Source of the DNA: Rhynchospora pubera
Taxonomy: Eukaryota > Streptophyta > Magnoliopsida > Poales > Cyperaceae
NCBI GenBank assembly: GCA_028095005.1
Contig: CM051462.1
Location: 85,695,846 to 85,759,845 of the forward strand
Direction of reading: 5' to 3'
DNA length: 64,000 bases
The position numbers were made by a program, and so were the translations under genes. Below are positions 35,342 through 46,509 of the stretch, one piece after another; position 1 is the stretch's first letter, and each line of letters starts with the position of its first letter. Below the pieces are notes generated by a model. The model saw only the letters and a list, made by a program, of their open reading frames with translations. It was not told the DNA's origin and did not search any database.

Positions 35342-35376
35342 CATATAAAAAATTGGGAGGCTTATTAATTAAATGT
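35342..35376 (+). repeat. Right copy of a ~36-bp direct repeat
   Basis: CCATATAAAAAATTGGGAGG followed by CTTATTAATTAAATG, matching 30022-30059. Confidence 0.7.
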
Positions 35377-36385
35377 GAACGTTTTTATGATATATGTACA
35401 TGATTCTATCTTTGTATATACGAATAATATCAGTCGGTTAATTATTTTTCGTAGTTAATCTGAAAATCCAAAAACATATATATCTTAATTTTGTATATCT
35501 TATTTCTTAAAATAAAATTCCAAAATATTATTTTCCCCAGGTTATCAGTTTGGTAAGGGAAATATACATCTGTGGGTCTTAATTCAATGTAGGATTTCAC
35601 AATTTAAGATTTGCAATTCTTTTCTTTTGACGTCAGATTTGAAATCAGCAACAAACCGATTGTTGCATTCCAGTTAGTATATTTTTATGATATGTGATAT
35701 ATGAGAGCAATCTTTAATTAAATTAGTTCCTTAGTTAAATTTCAAAACTATAAGATTTATTTATATGATATGTGATAATATATTTTTGTGGATCCTTTAG
35801 TTTAATTAATATTGTTGTCCTATATCTTAATTTTAATCACCAAATTACATTACTCGCACCAACTTTAAAGTATTTTATGATCTATAAATTTTGCAACATA
35901 ATTTAAATAAATTTATCTCATTAATTTCCTCTTCAAGGCCTATATGAAAAATGTCAATTCCAGCTGTTTTATAATTTTCATTTTCTAAGCAATTGACTCT
36001 CTTTCTTCATTACTAATTTGGAATTTGTACATCCTTAAAGTTAATTGCGCCCCTTGAGAAAAACGCTAGAAGCAAATCAAAAAAAAAAAAAAGAAAAACG
36101 CTAGAAATTAATTGCCATCTCCTGATTAATGCCATATAATAATACCTTTGCTGTGTTAAGTTGTCAATTGAAACGCCTTTTGTGTCTATATAAACTACCA
36201 AATAGAGCAAATCATTGATTGAGAAAAAAGTTATTATATTGTTTAGGTAAATGAAAATCCTTATCATATTTGTTACTAATTTGGATACTAATCTACATAG
36301 ATATGCCCTAAAAAAATCTTCATTCCATGCTTGATTTTGTACTTTATAGAAATTTCAATCACAACAATTTTTCCTTTGTTACTAT
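35377..36385. other. AT-rich intergenic sequence
   Basis: No gene is visible. TACTAATTTGGAATTTGTACAT at about 36011 recurs with small changes at about 37371. Confidence 0.4.
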
Positions 36386-36389
36386 TCTA

Positions 36390-36960
36390 GATGGTTCTTC
36401 CGGCAAGAGATCAGGCAGTGGGTTAGTCTTGAAGGTGTACTGATATGGCTCAAATTGCTGCTGACAGTGTCAACATTAGACTATAAGAGAGATTGAGCTA
36501 TTTCTGAGAAGCGCTGATAGTCTTTTCAGAAAAAATAGGTAACATCTTAATATTTTGTCTCTAGCCGTTAATATTGATTTATTGAGTACAAATATTGTTT
36601 AGTAAATTTTTAAATATAATTTTGTAGGCCTTTTGATGATACTGGTTGCGTACCAGCTGGTAAAAAAATCTTAGAAGAAAATTTATTCTTGGTGGACAAT
36701 CTGATGGGAAAACTGAGAAGTAATTTTTGTAAGTATTTTATCTCCTATTAATGCAACTAACAAATGCCAGTTTGGATCTTTAGTTTCGAGATTAATATAT
36801 AATTTATGAATTTATGTTTTTTGTAGTGCTATTGAACGTGCCTCTCCTTGAATTCATATATGGAACAAAGTGTGCCAGAACAATGCGTGGGATTCTATTT
36901 TTCATTTCGCAATGCTAAGGAAGATTGGCTGAGATAATATTTGTAGTATTAATGTTTGAT
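36390..36960 (+). pseudogene. Exon-like fragments, gene not recognised
   Basis: Three less AT-rich stretches each follow a pyrimidine tract and AG: about 36390-36538 (after TTACTATTCTAG, followed by GTAACATC), 36629-36728 (after TTTTGTAG, followed by GTAAGTATT) and 36827-36940 (after TTTTTTGTAG). The second reads PFDDTGCVPAGKKILEEN in one frame. In-frame stops interrupt the first, and no family is recognised. They may be remains of a gene, possibly carried by an element that ends near 38630. Confidence 0.3.
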
Positions 36961-38150
36961 GATTATTATAATTTTTTATTTGCTTTTATGTTGTTTTATG
37001 ATTTAGCATGTTTTTAATAAAATTTTGATTTTGTTCCCTGGAGCTATTATTACTGATGTTTCAATACTGTTAAAAAAAAAGCTGTCATCTTAAAAAGGAA
37101 GGATTATCAAGTAGGAAGCTGTATATGGTTATGAAAACAAGATATACCCAGGAACTAAAACTGAAGATTCGAAATTGCCACCTCCTGTTATAGTTCTATC
37201 AGTCTCAGAGAAAAAGCTCAAATGAATCTAATCCTACATTTGAACATTTGTTTAATCGCTTGCTAGCTGTAACACTAAATAGATAAAAGGTAGGGAAAAC
37301 ATTGTTGCTTGAATAAATCTCAATGTACGCAATAGAAGAATTCTTACAGTATGTAAGCGATACATATATAGTTACTAATTTGAAATTTGTACATAAGAAC
37401 GGTTAGAACTCTAATAAAAATGGATTAGGTGTTAGAATTTCAAAAATTCTTTTGGCAATAGAAAAAAAATTATTTTCGAATTTTAAATCGATCAATTGTT
37501 CCTCTCAAAGATTACTACAATTTCAATGAACAAGTTGCTCATCCATTTCCCTTTCAGGTGACTATGAATTCTACTACCAACTATGGCTTCAAGTTAAGCA
37601 AGAAGATGTCGAGTTCCTTCTACTCCATTTTTCTTTCAATTTCCTTTTAACTTATGTAGCTTTGGTACTTCCTATTTATTTATTTTTTTTATTACTTTTC
37701 TAAATTGGGTGATACCCTCGAGGTTTCCTATTTTCTATGCACTAATATTAGTGGAAAAAATGTGCTCTATTTAGCTCTTGGTTCAACATTGGAAGTTACT
37801 TAGGAAAAATAATGTGTTGTATTTTAATCAACTTAAGCGAGATAAATACGTTAATTAAGATGTGTTCATTAAAATTCAAATATTAAATTATCATATTCCT
37901 ATTTCATAAAATCATATTATAACATCTTAAAACATTATATAGCAATGACTAAATCCGTGTCGGTTTTAAGAATTGCCAAAGATTTTATATCATAAATAAT
38001 TTTAGGTAAATTATCTTCTGCCTTTCCAATAACAAATTCGTCACCAATCTATTTTCTTTTATAAACCTATTACCGTTACTCCAAATTCACATTCATACAA
38101 GTTTCATTACTACATTATATTACTCTATTATTACACATAGCAATACATAT
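36961..38150. other. AT-rich intergenic sequence
   Basis: No gene is visible. Confidence 0.4.
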
Positions 38151-38179
38151 GTATTTAATATAATATTTAATGAAAATAA

Positions 38180-38300
38180 ACGTTAGTAGTAACGTTTACT
38201 TTCCGCGTACTTACATAACGATGACATTTTCCTGTATTAAAGGGATAACGTTAGTAGCAACATTTATTTTCCGCGTACATATATAACGATGACTTTTCCA
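38180..38300 (+). repeat. Two-copy direct repeat, ~68 bp period
   Basis: AACGTTAGTAGTAACGTTTA, TTTCCGCGTAC and ATAACGATGAC recur as AACGTTAGTAGCAACATTTA, TTTCCGCGTAC and ATAACGATGAC. Confidence 0.75.
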
Positions 38301-38601
38301 AACGTAAGTATTATATCTTATTGTATCACTAATGCCTCATAAACTTTTTATATTTTTCCTTTTCATCTTCAGTGATTTATGCCTACATAATAACCAGGTT
38401 TTTATTTCACATTTTACATTATTTAATTAGAGATAACCCGAAATTTTGTTCTAATATATTTGCAATAACTAATTTGATAATTTCTTAAAACAAATTTATA
38501 TAGATATTTTAGTAATATATTCAAATTATTATTAATGTATATAAAAAATTTAAATTTATATTGACAAAAATATATTTTAAAATATGTAAAAAAATACTGT
38601 A

Positions 38602-38632
38602 TCGAGCGAAGCTCGATGTCCTACCCTTGTTA
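38602..38632 (+). mobile_element. Candidate Helitron 3' end (degenerate)
   Basis: A 7-bp stem hairpin, ATCGAGC-GAA-GCTCGAT, is followed after a short spacer by CCTACCCTTG and then a T/TA tract. Helitrons end in a hairpin followed by CTRR and insert before T. Here the terminus would be CTTG instead of CTAG, and no matching TC start was found upstream. Confidence 0.35.
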
Positions 38633-38646
38633 TATATATATATATA

Positions 38647-39049
38647 GAGAGAGAGAGGTGGGCTAAAGTGTCATAGATGGCAATGTCATAGATGTCTTTT
38701 TTTAGACATTTTTTTAAGATCCGAAATTCAATTGGTCAATCCAAACCGTTCAAATTGATCAGCATATTGAAATACTGTTGGAGACCAAATTTTACATTTT
38801 TTTTAATTTTTTTGATATTTATTTTGATATGTTCAAATTGGAGGGTCTGAAATACTCCAATTATAATGTTTTTTAAAAATATCATAATAAATAGCAAAAA
38901 ATTTCGAAAAAATGTAAAATTTGGTCACCAAGGGTATTTTAATGTGGTGAATAACTAAAATGATTCGGATTGAGCATTTGGATTTTGGATCTCGAAAAAC
39001 GACTCTATGGCACAGGACCCTCTGTGCCATCTATGGCACATTAGCCATC

Positions 39050-39052
<3 letters not shown>
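38647..39052. mobile_element. Hairpin MITE (~400 bp), 'TCATAGATGGC' type
   Basis: The arms are inverse copies. The left has GAGGTGGGCTAAAGTGTCAT and AGATGGC; the reverse complement of the right has GAGGATGGCTAATGTGCCAT and AGATGGC. The inner part (AGACCAAATTTTACATTTTT, and its inverse) is shared with the neighbouring hairpins. TA microsatellite lies on both sides. Confidence 0.7.

Positions 39053-39087
<35 letters not shown>
39053..39087. repeat. (TA)n microsatellite
   Basis: Uninterrupted TA/AT dinucleotides between two hairpin MITEs. Confidence 0.95.
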
Positions 39088-39090
<3 letters not shown>

Positions 39091-39484
39091 GATTGATAAA
39101 ATACACTCTCGTGTATGGATCGTCTCCCGTACACCAGAGTCGTTTATGAAATAAAAAAATCAAACAGTCGATCCGAACCGTTCAAGTTATTCTCCATATT
39201 GAAAAACTCTCGGAGATCAAATTTTACCATTTTTCGAATTTTTTTGCTATATATTATGATATTTTCAAAAAACACTACAATTGGAGTATTTCAGGCCCTC
39301 CAATTTGAAAATATCATAATATATAGCAAAAAAATTCGAAAAAATATAAAATTTGGTCTCCGAGAGTTTTTCAATATGGAGAACAAGTTGAACGGTTCGG
39401 ATCGACCGTTTGAGTTTTGGATTTCAAAAACGACTCTGGTGTACGAGGACGATCCGTACACCAGAGTGTATTTTATCACCCCTC
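39088..39484. mobile_element. Hairpin MITE (397 bp), 'GTACACCAGAGT' type, copy 1
   Basis: Nearly the whole element folds on itself. The left end GTGGATTGATAAAATACACT mirrors the right end (reverse complement GAGGGGTGATAAAATACACT), with CGTACACCAGAGTCG blocks and a centre near CTACAATTGGAGTATTTCAG. It is flanked by TA on both sides. Short frames across it are artefacts. Confidence 0.85.
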
Positions 39485-39508
39485 TATATATATATATATA
39501 GAGAGAGA

Positions 39509-41727
39509 ATGACTAATGTCCTTTGGATAGGACAGAGAGGTTTTCCTATTCAATTTCTGACCGTTGGATTGCTATATGATGTGTGCAAGGATGAAATCTG
39601 ACGGTTCTATTTTAGACGCTGTGGAGTGATCTCTCTACATATCTCCGTTAAATCCTTCTGTTAAATGATGTGCTCATTCTCCGTCTATCTGTTCCCCTCT
39701 TCATCTCCTCTAATCTCCCTCTGTACGCTAAGCTAAAGCAAGAATAATATAGTCGAAGGAAAAATCTAGGCGGCGACTCAGCACCTCCCACCTCACTCCC
39801 AGTACTAAGCACCTCGCAGCAAGTCAGCAACCCTTTGACTTCCAGAAAAGGCGAACCCTTGAAAATCGATGCCTCCATCAGAATATCAAAAATCAAAGAC
39901 GGCGGGTTTCGTTCCTTTGTTAACGGGCTCGTATGATGGCGGGTTTAAACCCATTAGCGTTTCTGGCTACCGCAGGTCATGGGAATGGGCTCTCTAGCAT
40001 CGTATGAGAGAGAGAAATTCATGTACAAAGGTAGAAGAAGAAAGGAAATGAAGAGAGGAGACAAGAAGAGAAAGAAAGAAATTCTGCTTTTATTTCTTTA
40101 TTGCTTTTTACAGAATGAGAACCATCTCTATATATAGTCACAACAATCCTGTACCAGCTATACACTAGCCTAACTGAAAATTAGTTACACGCAGTTAGTT
40201 ACAAAGGGGAAAGAAAAGCTAAAGAAGATCAAGATTCAGTTTCGGCTGTCAGAGAATGAGATGACTGATTTTCTGGTACGTCAATTTCAGCTGGCATGAC
40301 AGTATCGGCTGATTTTGCTGAATCAACTGAAATTGCAGTATACTTAGAATTCAACGGTGAAGCCGGTTTAGATTGCATTGGCCTCAGGCAACGGGAATAC
40401 CAAAGTCGGGTACAATGGTACAGAGACTTGGTACCGATGTCATTTGGAGAGATGAAACTGTACCTGAGGTAAAGAAGAAAGAAATTCAGTCAGTGAAAGA
40501 TGAAATAACTGTAAAATAGTACGTAAAAGTCATGATATCCTGATTTTACTTTAACCTTATGGGTTATGGCATGAGACAACTATCTACTGCTCATGCAATG
40601 TTATGAACAATCATTCACATTTACTTATATACCAGAAACTATATCGCATTATGAACTGTTATTGAGACAACTGTTACCGAAGCAGTAGCGCAACAGTACA
40701 TACAATTATTTACTCTATTTTTTTTTTTACAAAATATAATACATATAAACATTTGGTCACATTATTACATACATATAACACCGTGCACTAGAAAATTGGT
40801 ATTGATAGTAAAAGTAGCTAGATTGCTCAATTGTATTTGCTCCCCAACACTGTGAATGATGCATCCGTTATGCTAGAACTGGTATCCAGTCAGCAATTGG
40901 CATAGGATGTGAGACTTGTAGATTGTATCTAACTGTGAATGAGCCCATTATTACAAGAAATTTTAAATTTGGTTATTTTACAAGATCACTATCCGTCCTA
41001 TTTACCAGTCAATTTAAGAATAAATTGCTTATAGTACTGACACTTCCTAATTCAAATTCACTGTTCTTAATCTAACAAGTTGTAGCTATTTTAAGGCTAA
41101 TGAGGAATTAAGCCAAGCATATACTTGAAATAGAGAAGGTCACTAAGCAACATTGGATTCCAAGAAACCTAAGGAGAAATAGCAAACATTTGGAAAAAAA
41201 AAATTTGAAATTGCTGTCTTGTATCGCTGCTTTGTATCACTTTCTAAGCATATGTTCCTTTCCCCTCTCCTCATATCGCTGCCACAAATCACAACGAAAT
41301 TGAGAGAGAGATGTGACGAGGCAGTAAAGAAAATAGAGGGTGCTTGAAGAATCTAGGTTTTTTTTTTCCCCTCTGTCGAATAGAGGCAGACAAAATGGTT
41401 TACAGAGGCGGAGTGGGAGAGAGAGAGAGGCGGATCGCGAGAGCGCTAGCAGAGTTCGTCTTTAGAGAAGAGAGAGTTCGGATCGAAAATTTTCTCAGCC
41501 TCGAGTTCTTTTCTTCAGACGAGAGAGCGAAGAGGTTAAACTAAGGAGAGGTTAAACGAAGCAGTGCAGAGAAACTCACGCCAACGGAAGGAAAAAAAAA
41601 TCGAGGAAACGGAGATCTCAAACCTCTCAGCGCTTCATTTTGAGCCCTCGGATCTGATCAGCGCACCAATCTTTAAGATATCGAACAGTCGAAAAATGAA
41701 TAGGACAGAGCCTCAGTCCTATCCAAA
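39509..41727. mobile_element. Candidate element with ~150-bp imperfect inverted ends
   Basis: The left end (TAATGTCCTTTGGATAGGAC, then AGAG...TTCCTATTCA, then ATCTCCGTT about 150 bp in) matches the reverse complement of the right end (GCAATCCTTTGGATAGGACT, then GTCCTATTCA, then ATCTCCGTT). Identity falls with distance from the tip. The interior has GA- and CT-rich stretches near both ends and no recognised coding domain. Long inverted ends suggest a Mutator-like element, but no clean target duplication was found. Confidence 0.55.
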
Positions 41728-42124
41728 GGATTGCTAAAATGCTATGCATAGCACGGATAGTCTTCATGCTACGGATTCATTCTTGCATTTCATGCTTCGA
41801 ACAACTGATCCAAACCGTTCATTATCTTCTACATATTGAAATCTTATTAGAAACCAAATTTTACATTTTTATAATTTTTTACTTTTTTTCTCAGATTTTT
41901 TAAAATACTTAATCTAATAAATTCTGGACCCTTCAATAACAGTGATTTAAAAAATTCTTAGAAAAATAGTAAAAAAATAAAAAAAATGTAAAATTTGGTT
42001 TCTAATAAGATTTCAATATGTAGAAGATAATAAATGGTTTAGATCGATTGTTTGATGTATGAAATGCAAGAACGAATCCATAGCACGAAGGCCATCTATG
42101 CTATGCATAGTATTTTAGCAATCC
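41728..42124. mobile_element. Hairpin MITE (397 bp), 'CTATGCATAG' type
   Basis: The left end GGATTGCTAAAATGCTATGC mirrors the right end (reverse complement GGATTGCTAAAATACTATGC). The inner arms share the ACCAAATTTTACATTTTT motif with the other hairpins. A TA tract follows on the right. Confidence 0.8.
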
Positions 42125-42162
<38 letters not shown>

Positions 42163-42164
42163 TA

Positions 42165-42724
42165 TGCTATGGTGCATCGCGATGTATTGAGGCTTTTGTA
42201 CATTGCGATCATTATCCGACAACCGTTTTATAAATTGACAAATCTAATTAAACTAATCCAATTTACATATTGAAATCTCATTACAAACCAAATTTTATAT
42301 TTTTTTAAATTATTTTACTATTTTTTTTGAATTTTCTAAAATATTTTTTTTGGAAACCAATTAATAATAAAGAAATTTTAAAAATGGCAGGTTTAAAAAA
42401 ATCGAAAAAATAGTAAAAAAATTTCAAAAAATATAAAATTTGGTTTTGTAATGAGATTTCAATATATAGGGGCCGTTTGGATCGTCCAAGGAATTTGGGA
42501 AATTTCATCTTCCTACCATAAATTTATTATAAACAATCCAAACTCTTCACAAAGTTACACACTTCCCAATAAATTTATTCCTAGGAATTGCAACTTCCCC
42601 AAATTCCTAAGCGATCCAAACGGCCCCATAGATTGAATTTGTTTAGTTAGATTTTCAATTTGTAAAACTATCGATAAATATGATCGCGATGTACAAAAGT
42701 CTTAATACATCGCAATGCACCATA

Positions 42725-42727
<3 letters not shown>
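42165..42727. mobile_element. Hairpin MITE (~400 bp) split by a Tourist-like insertion
   Basis: Ends TGCTATGGTGCATCGCGATG and (reverse complement) TGCTATGGTGCATTGCGATG are flanked by TA. Removing the 159-bp insert at 42469-42627 and one ATA restores a hairpin of about 400 bp. Confidence 0.8.
42469..42627. mobile_element. PIF/Harbinger-like MITE nested in a hairpin MITE
   Basis: Termini GGGGCCGTTTGGATCG and the inverse CGATCCAAACGGCCCC are flanked by ATA on both sides. The interior has the inverted pair AATTTGGGAAATTTCATC/ACTTCCCCAAATT. Related copies lie at 45495-45652, 53450-54058 and about 55557-55672. Confidence 0.85.

Positions 42728-42761
<34 letters not shown>
42728..42761. repeat. (TA)n microsatellite
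   Basis: TA dinucleotides between two hairpin MITEs. Confidence 0.95.
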
Positions 42762-42764
<3 letters not shown>

Positions 42765-43159
42765 GATTGATAAAATACACTCTGGTGTATGGATCGTCTC
42801 CCGTACACCAGAGTCGTTTATGAAATCCAAAAATCAAACAGTCGATCCGAACCGTTCAAGTTATTCTCCATATTGAAAAACTCTCGGAGACCAAATTTTA
42901 CCATTTTTCGAATTTTTTTGCTATATATTATGATATTTTCAAAAAAACACTACAATTGGAGTATTTCAGGCCCTCCAATTTGAAAATATCATAATATATA
43001 GCAAAAAAATTCGAAAAAATATAAAATTTGGTCTCCGAGAGTTTTTCAATATGGAGAACAAGTTGAACGGTTCGGATCGACCGTTTGATTTTTGGATTTC
43101 AAAAACGACTCTGGTGTACGAGGACGATCCGTACACCAGAGTGTATTTTATCACCCCTC
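42762..43159. mobile_element. Hairpin MITE (398 bp), 'GTACACCAGAGT' type, copy 2
   Basis: Nearly identical over its full length to 39088-39484, in the same orientation and again flanked by TA tracts. The two copies are 3.7 kb apart. Confidence 0.88.
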
Positions 43160-43175
43160 TATATATATATATATA

Positions 43176-43259
<84 letters not shown>
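43160..43259. repeat. Long (TA)n microsatellite
   Basis: About 100 bp of TA dinucleotides with one interruption near 43179. Frames through it (YIYIYI) are artefacts. Confidence 0.97.
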
Positions 43260-43261
<2 letters not shown>

Positions 43262-43826
43262 TAATTTACTTTTCAACTCCAATTCAAAGTTGGATGGATG
43301 AGATGGGTGGTGCGTTGAGTGGGGTTTGAAGTAGTGAGACATTGTACTTTTTATTTTTATTTTTTGTAAAGAGAGATTGACCATGACAAGTGGAAGGGGA
43401 CACAAACAAAAAAATTCTTAATTTTCAGATATTTTGTCAGTATATGCTCCTATTTTTAGATTAATAGGTAGAGATGCTGACGGATGTATGACAAATTGAC
43501 AATGACATTATTGTCGGACCTAATACAACACCAATTATATTACTAATATGTTAAAATTAACTAGTTAGGCATAAGATAGGTTTCCTAAATTAGTTTCCTA
43601 AATTAGATGAAATAATGAATATTGTATAGTTGAATTCATCAATATTATTACCTTTAGCAAGAAGCAGATATTTCACATGAAGAGAGTAACCAGATTAATT
43701 ATTATAATTTGGGTAATACAAATGGGAGTACTTTTCACAAGTTAAATTAATTACTGACAAATAATAAATGGATTTTTTTTTTCTTAATCGCCACATCACT
43801 GCATAAGTTACAAAAACATAGGGGTG
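43260..43826. other. AT-rich intergenic sequence
   Basis: No gene is visible. Confidence 0.4.
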
Positions 43827-44035
43827 AAAGAAAAGAACTGCACTATAGTCTATAGGCAATTGAACTGCCTAATATTTTCAGTCAAAACTCAAAAAGGTCC
43901 AAAACTGTTCAAATTGCAAAAGACATATTGCAAGTAAATGGGCCGGTCCTTAAATAGAATGTGGACTATATAAATTATCACAATCAACGTCTTTGCTTAA
44001 AGGCTTCCTCCGTAGGCAGAATGAGCTGCGTCATA
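43827..44035 (+). repeat. Diverged direct duplication, first copy
   Basis: Shares with 44537-44755 the ordered blocks AAAGAACTGCACTA, AACTGTTCAAATTGCAAAA, AAATGGGC and TAGAA(T/C)(A/G)TGG, and a late AAAGG...GTAGGCAGA/GTCTATAAGCAGA block. It contains GGACTATATAAATT, a TATA-like motif. Confidence 0.6.
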
Positions 44036-44536
44036 AACTTATAATTGGTCTGTGTTAAATTAATCAACAAAAATTGTAGGAACCCTGACTTGTAAAAGAA
44101 AATATGTTATATAAATGGTATTATTACGGTATTACCTAATGCTTGCAATGCACCATATATAAGTCCGTAACATATTGATCTTCTGGCAATTAGCATAAGA
44201 ATGCACTGATGAATGTTAGTATTTATTATTGGAAATAATTGCGTGCATAAGTACTTTTGATCCTTTCTGAGATTTTATACATTGTTTATAATTGAAAAGA
44301 TTGTGACCTCAAATAAATCCCTCTGGTGGCCAAAATCCCCTTTTGAATTCAATAGATTATTTGAATTCTTTTAACATGTTAAAAAAAAATTCAAATAATT
44401 TATTGAATGCATTTTTTTTAATCCTTGATCGCCCGTGGCATTTGACGGCATAAACTACAGAAAAGATAGGCCTCAAACCTTAGACTAATGCCAGAATGTC
44501 TCTGCTTCATACATATTTATTTTATAGAAGGGAAAA

Positions 44537-44755
44537 AAAGAAAAGAACTGCACTAGAACTGTCCAATATTTAGTATTTAGTGGAACTGTTCAAATTGCAA
44601 AACAAAAATATACATCGGAAGGTGACAACCCAGTATTGCGAATAAATGGGCTAGGCCTTTTCAAAATGATATCAATAATAGAACATGGGCTACAAATTAT
44701 CCCCCATAAAGGTGTTGTTTATGAGGCTACGTCTATAAGCAGATTCAGCTAGAGC
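44537..44755 (+). repeat. Diverged direct duplication, second copy
   Basis: Second copy of 43827-44035, offset by about 710 bp. It lies about 340 bp upstream of the small ORF at 45094. Confidence 0.6.
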
Positions 44756-45093
44756 TATTAGGCCTACTTTATCGATATATCATCATTATTATGACATCAT
44801 ATATCATATATCTAGCTCACAGTATTAAATGGAATTTGAAGGGCCTTCAATAGTTCGACCTTTGTACCTTCATATATATTGCATAGTTGTCCTCGTATTA
44901 GCAATTGAAAAATTAAAAGTCTTACATTACAAGTGACAGAACTGCCTAACAACCTTAAAGTAACAATATAAATTATGTTATTTGATTGAGAAATTTGTCA
45001 TTGAACTAATTTTATTCTCTAAATCAACTTTTCGTTTTTTAACTAGCTATGGTACTGGCCTAGCTACTACCTATATTTCTAGATGGAGCTGAT

Positions 45094-45363
45094 ATGGTGC
45101 AACAGGCACAGGCTAAATTAAGTAGAGTAGTGACCTACAAGAGGGGGCCAGAATGGCAGCAAAACAAAGCAAGAGGGGGCTTGTCATATCATATACGCCA
45201 ACGACATGGAAATGTGACCTACAACTACAAGACTTGTTGTTTTGTCAAAAGTAAAACCACTTTTCCTGAGTTGCTACAAGGAGATGCACCCAAACCGGGA
45301 ATAGACTGGAAAAATGCACGTTTAATTTGTCCAACTGATCCGAGCAAGAATCCTTACATTTGA
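45094..45363 (+). CDS. Small ORF of unknown function (89 aa), doubtful
   Basis: An 89-codon frame, ATG to TGA, in DNA clearly less AT-rich than its surroundings. The product is basic in its first half (KARGGLSYHIRQRHGNV) and ends KTTFPELLQGDAPKPGIDWK followed by NARLICPTDPSKNPYI. The KTTFPELL stretch recalls the start of potato inhibitor I-type proteinase inhibitors (KSSWPELVG), but the reactive-site loop and the rest do not match, so I assign no function. It could be one exon or a remnant of a larger gene. No signal peptide is visible. Confidence 0.3.
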   Translation: MVQQAQAKLSRVVTYKRGPEWQQNKARGGLSYHIRQRHGNVTYNYKTCCFVKSKTTFPELLQGDAPKPGIDWKNARLICPTDPSKNPYI

Positions 45364-45494
45364 AAGGGAATAGTATATTTTTCCTCTACTATTTTTGTAT
45401 ATAGATTTATATACGCTTGGAGCCTTGGACAGTGTTTGTGGGGGACCAGTGGAGAACTCGTCTGTATGGATTTGATGGGGACCGAATTTCTAAA

Positions 45495-45652
45495 GGCTCC
45501 GTTTGGATGAGGTGTGGGAAGAAGGGAAGAAGGGAAGAAGTGGGAAGAAGTATTGGGAAGTGTGTAACTTTGTGAAGAGTTTGAATTGTTTAATAATAAA
45601 TTTCTTCCCCACTTCCCTTATTCTCTTCTTCCCATTCAATCCAAACACAGCC
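45495..45652. mobile_element. PIF/Harbinger-like MITE, 158 bp
   Basis: Termini GGCTCCGTTTGGATGAGG and (reverse complement) GGCTGTGTTTGGATTGAA are flanked by AAA. The arms carry GGGAAGAAG repeats and their complement. Related to 42469-42627. Confidence 0.8.
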
Positions 45653-45655
45653 AAA

Positions 45656-46500
45656 GAGAAAATGCATTTATAATTAAGATCTATATGAAAAATATGAAAC
45701 AATTATCTGCTTTTGTACGTTCTGGCTATTTTACTTGGTGCGGTAGAAATATTTTATTTATTGATAGTTTGTGACAGATTTTGTTTTGTTAAGATGTAAG
45801 GATTTAGCCTCAAATCATACTAATAAGTAATAACGGAGAAAACAGCCAGGTCTTTGTTGAAACATAAAAGACATGAAAAAAAAGGAAAAAATCGGAAGAT
45901 TGGTTCAGGAGGATTGAGACCAATCTAAAAAGGAAATAATGGGAGATGTTTGAATGAATGATTGTCTTGTAGTGTGTGTACGTAGAAAGAGAGGTGTTGA
46001 AAAAATTCTAATTAATCTATTATACATAATTATCAGAAAAATAGAAATTCACAGGGAATTATTGTTTTTTTATTGTCTTGAATTATTATTTTTGTATATT
46101 GATATATATTTTAGGATTTGGTGTTGTTCTTAAAGATATATTAAATTTCTCATAATTTCTGTTATATTATTTTATATTTATATAATCGTATTTCAAAATT
46201 ATTGTTACACTATGTCTATATAAGACGTTATGTTCTACATATGTTTTAAGTAAAAATAAAATTTATGAATCCTACCAACATGAATTCCTAATTACGACCC
46301 TGACACAATTAATCTGTTTGAATTGAGAAAATACTATATAAATATGCACAGTTTTAAAATAATTTAATTATTTGAATCCAGAAGAAATTATAGATTTTAC
46401 TCTCTATAAATTGCTAATCAAGTATGTTTTGTATTATAACTATCCAAATATTATAAATCTAGTGTTAGCTTTGCCAATTTATTTCTTTACAAGTGAATAA
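45656..46500. other. AT-rich intergenic sequence
   Basis: No gene is visible. Confidence 0.4.
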
Positions 46501-46509
46501 TATTAGAAT

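Noticed and set aside
42966..43329. Frames encoding long YIYIYI runs
   Set aside because: They are translations of the (TA)n microsatellite.
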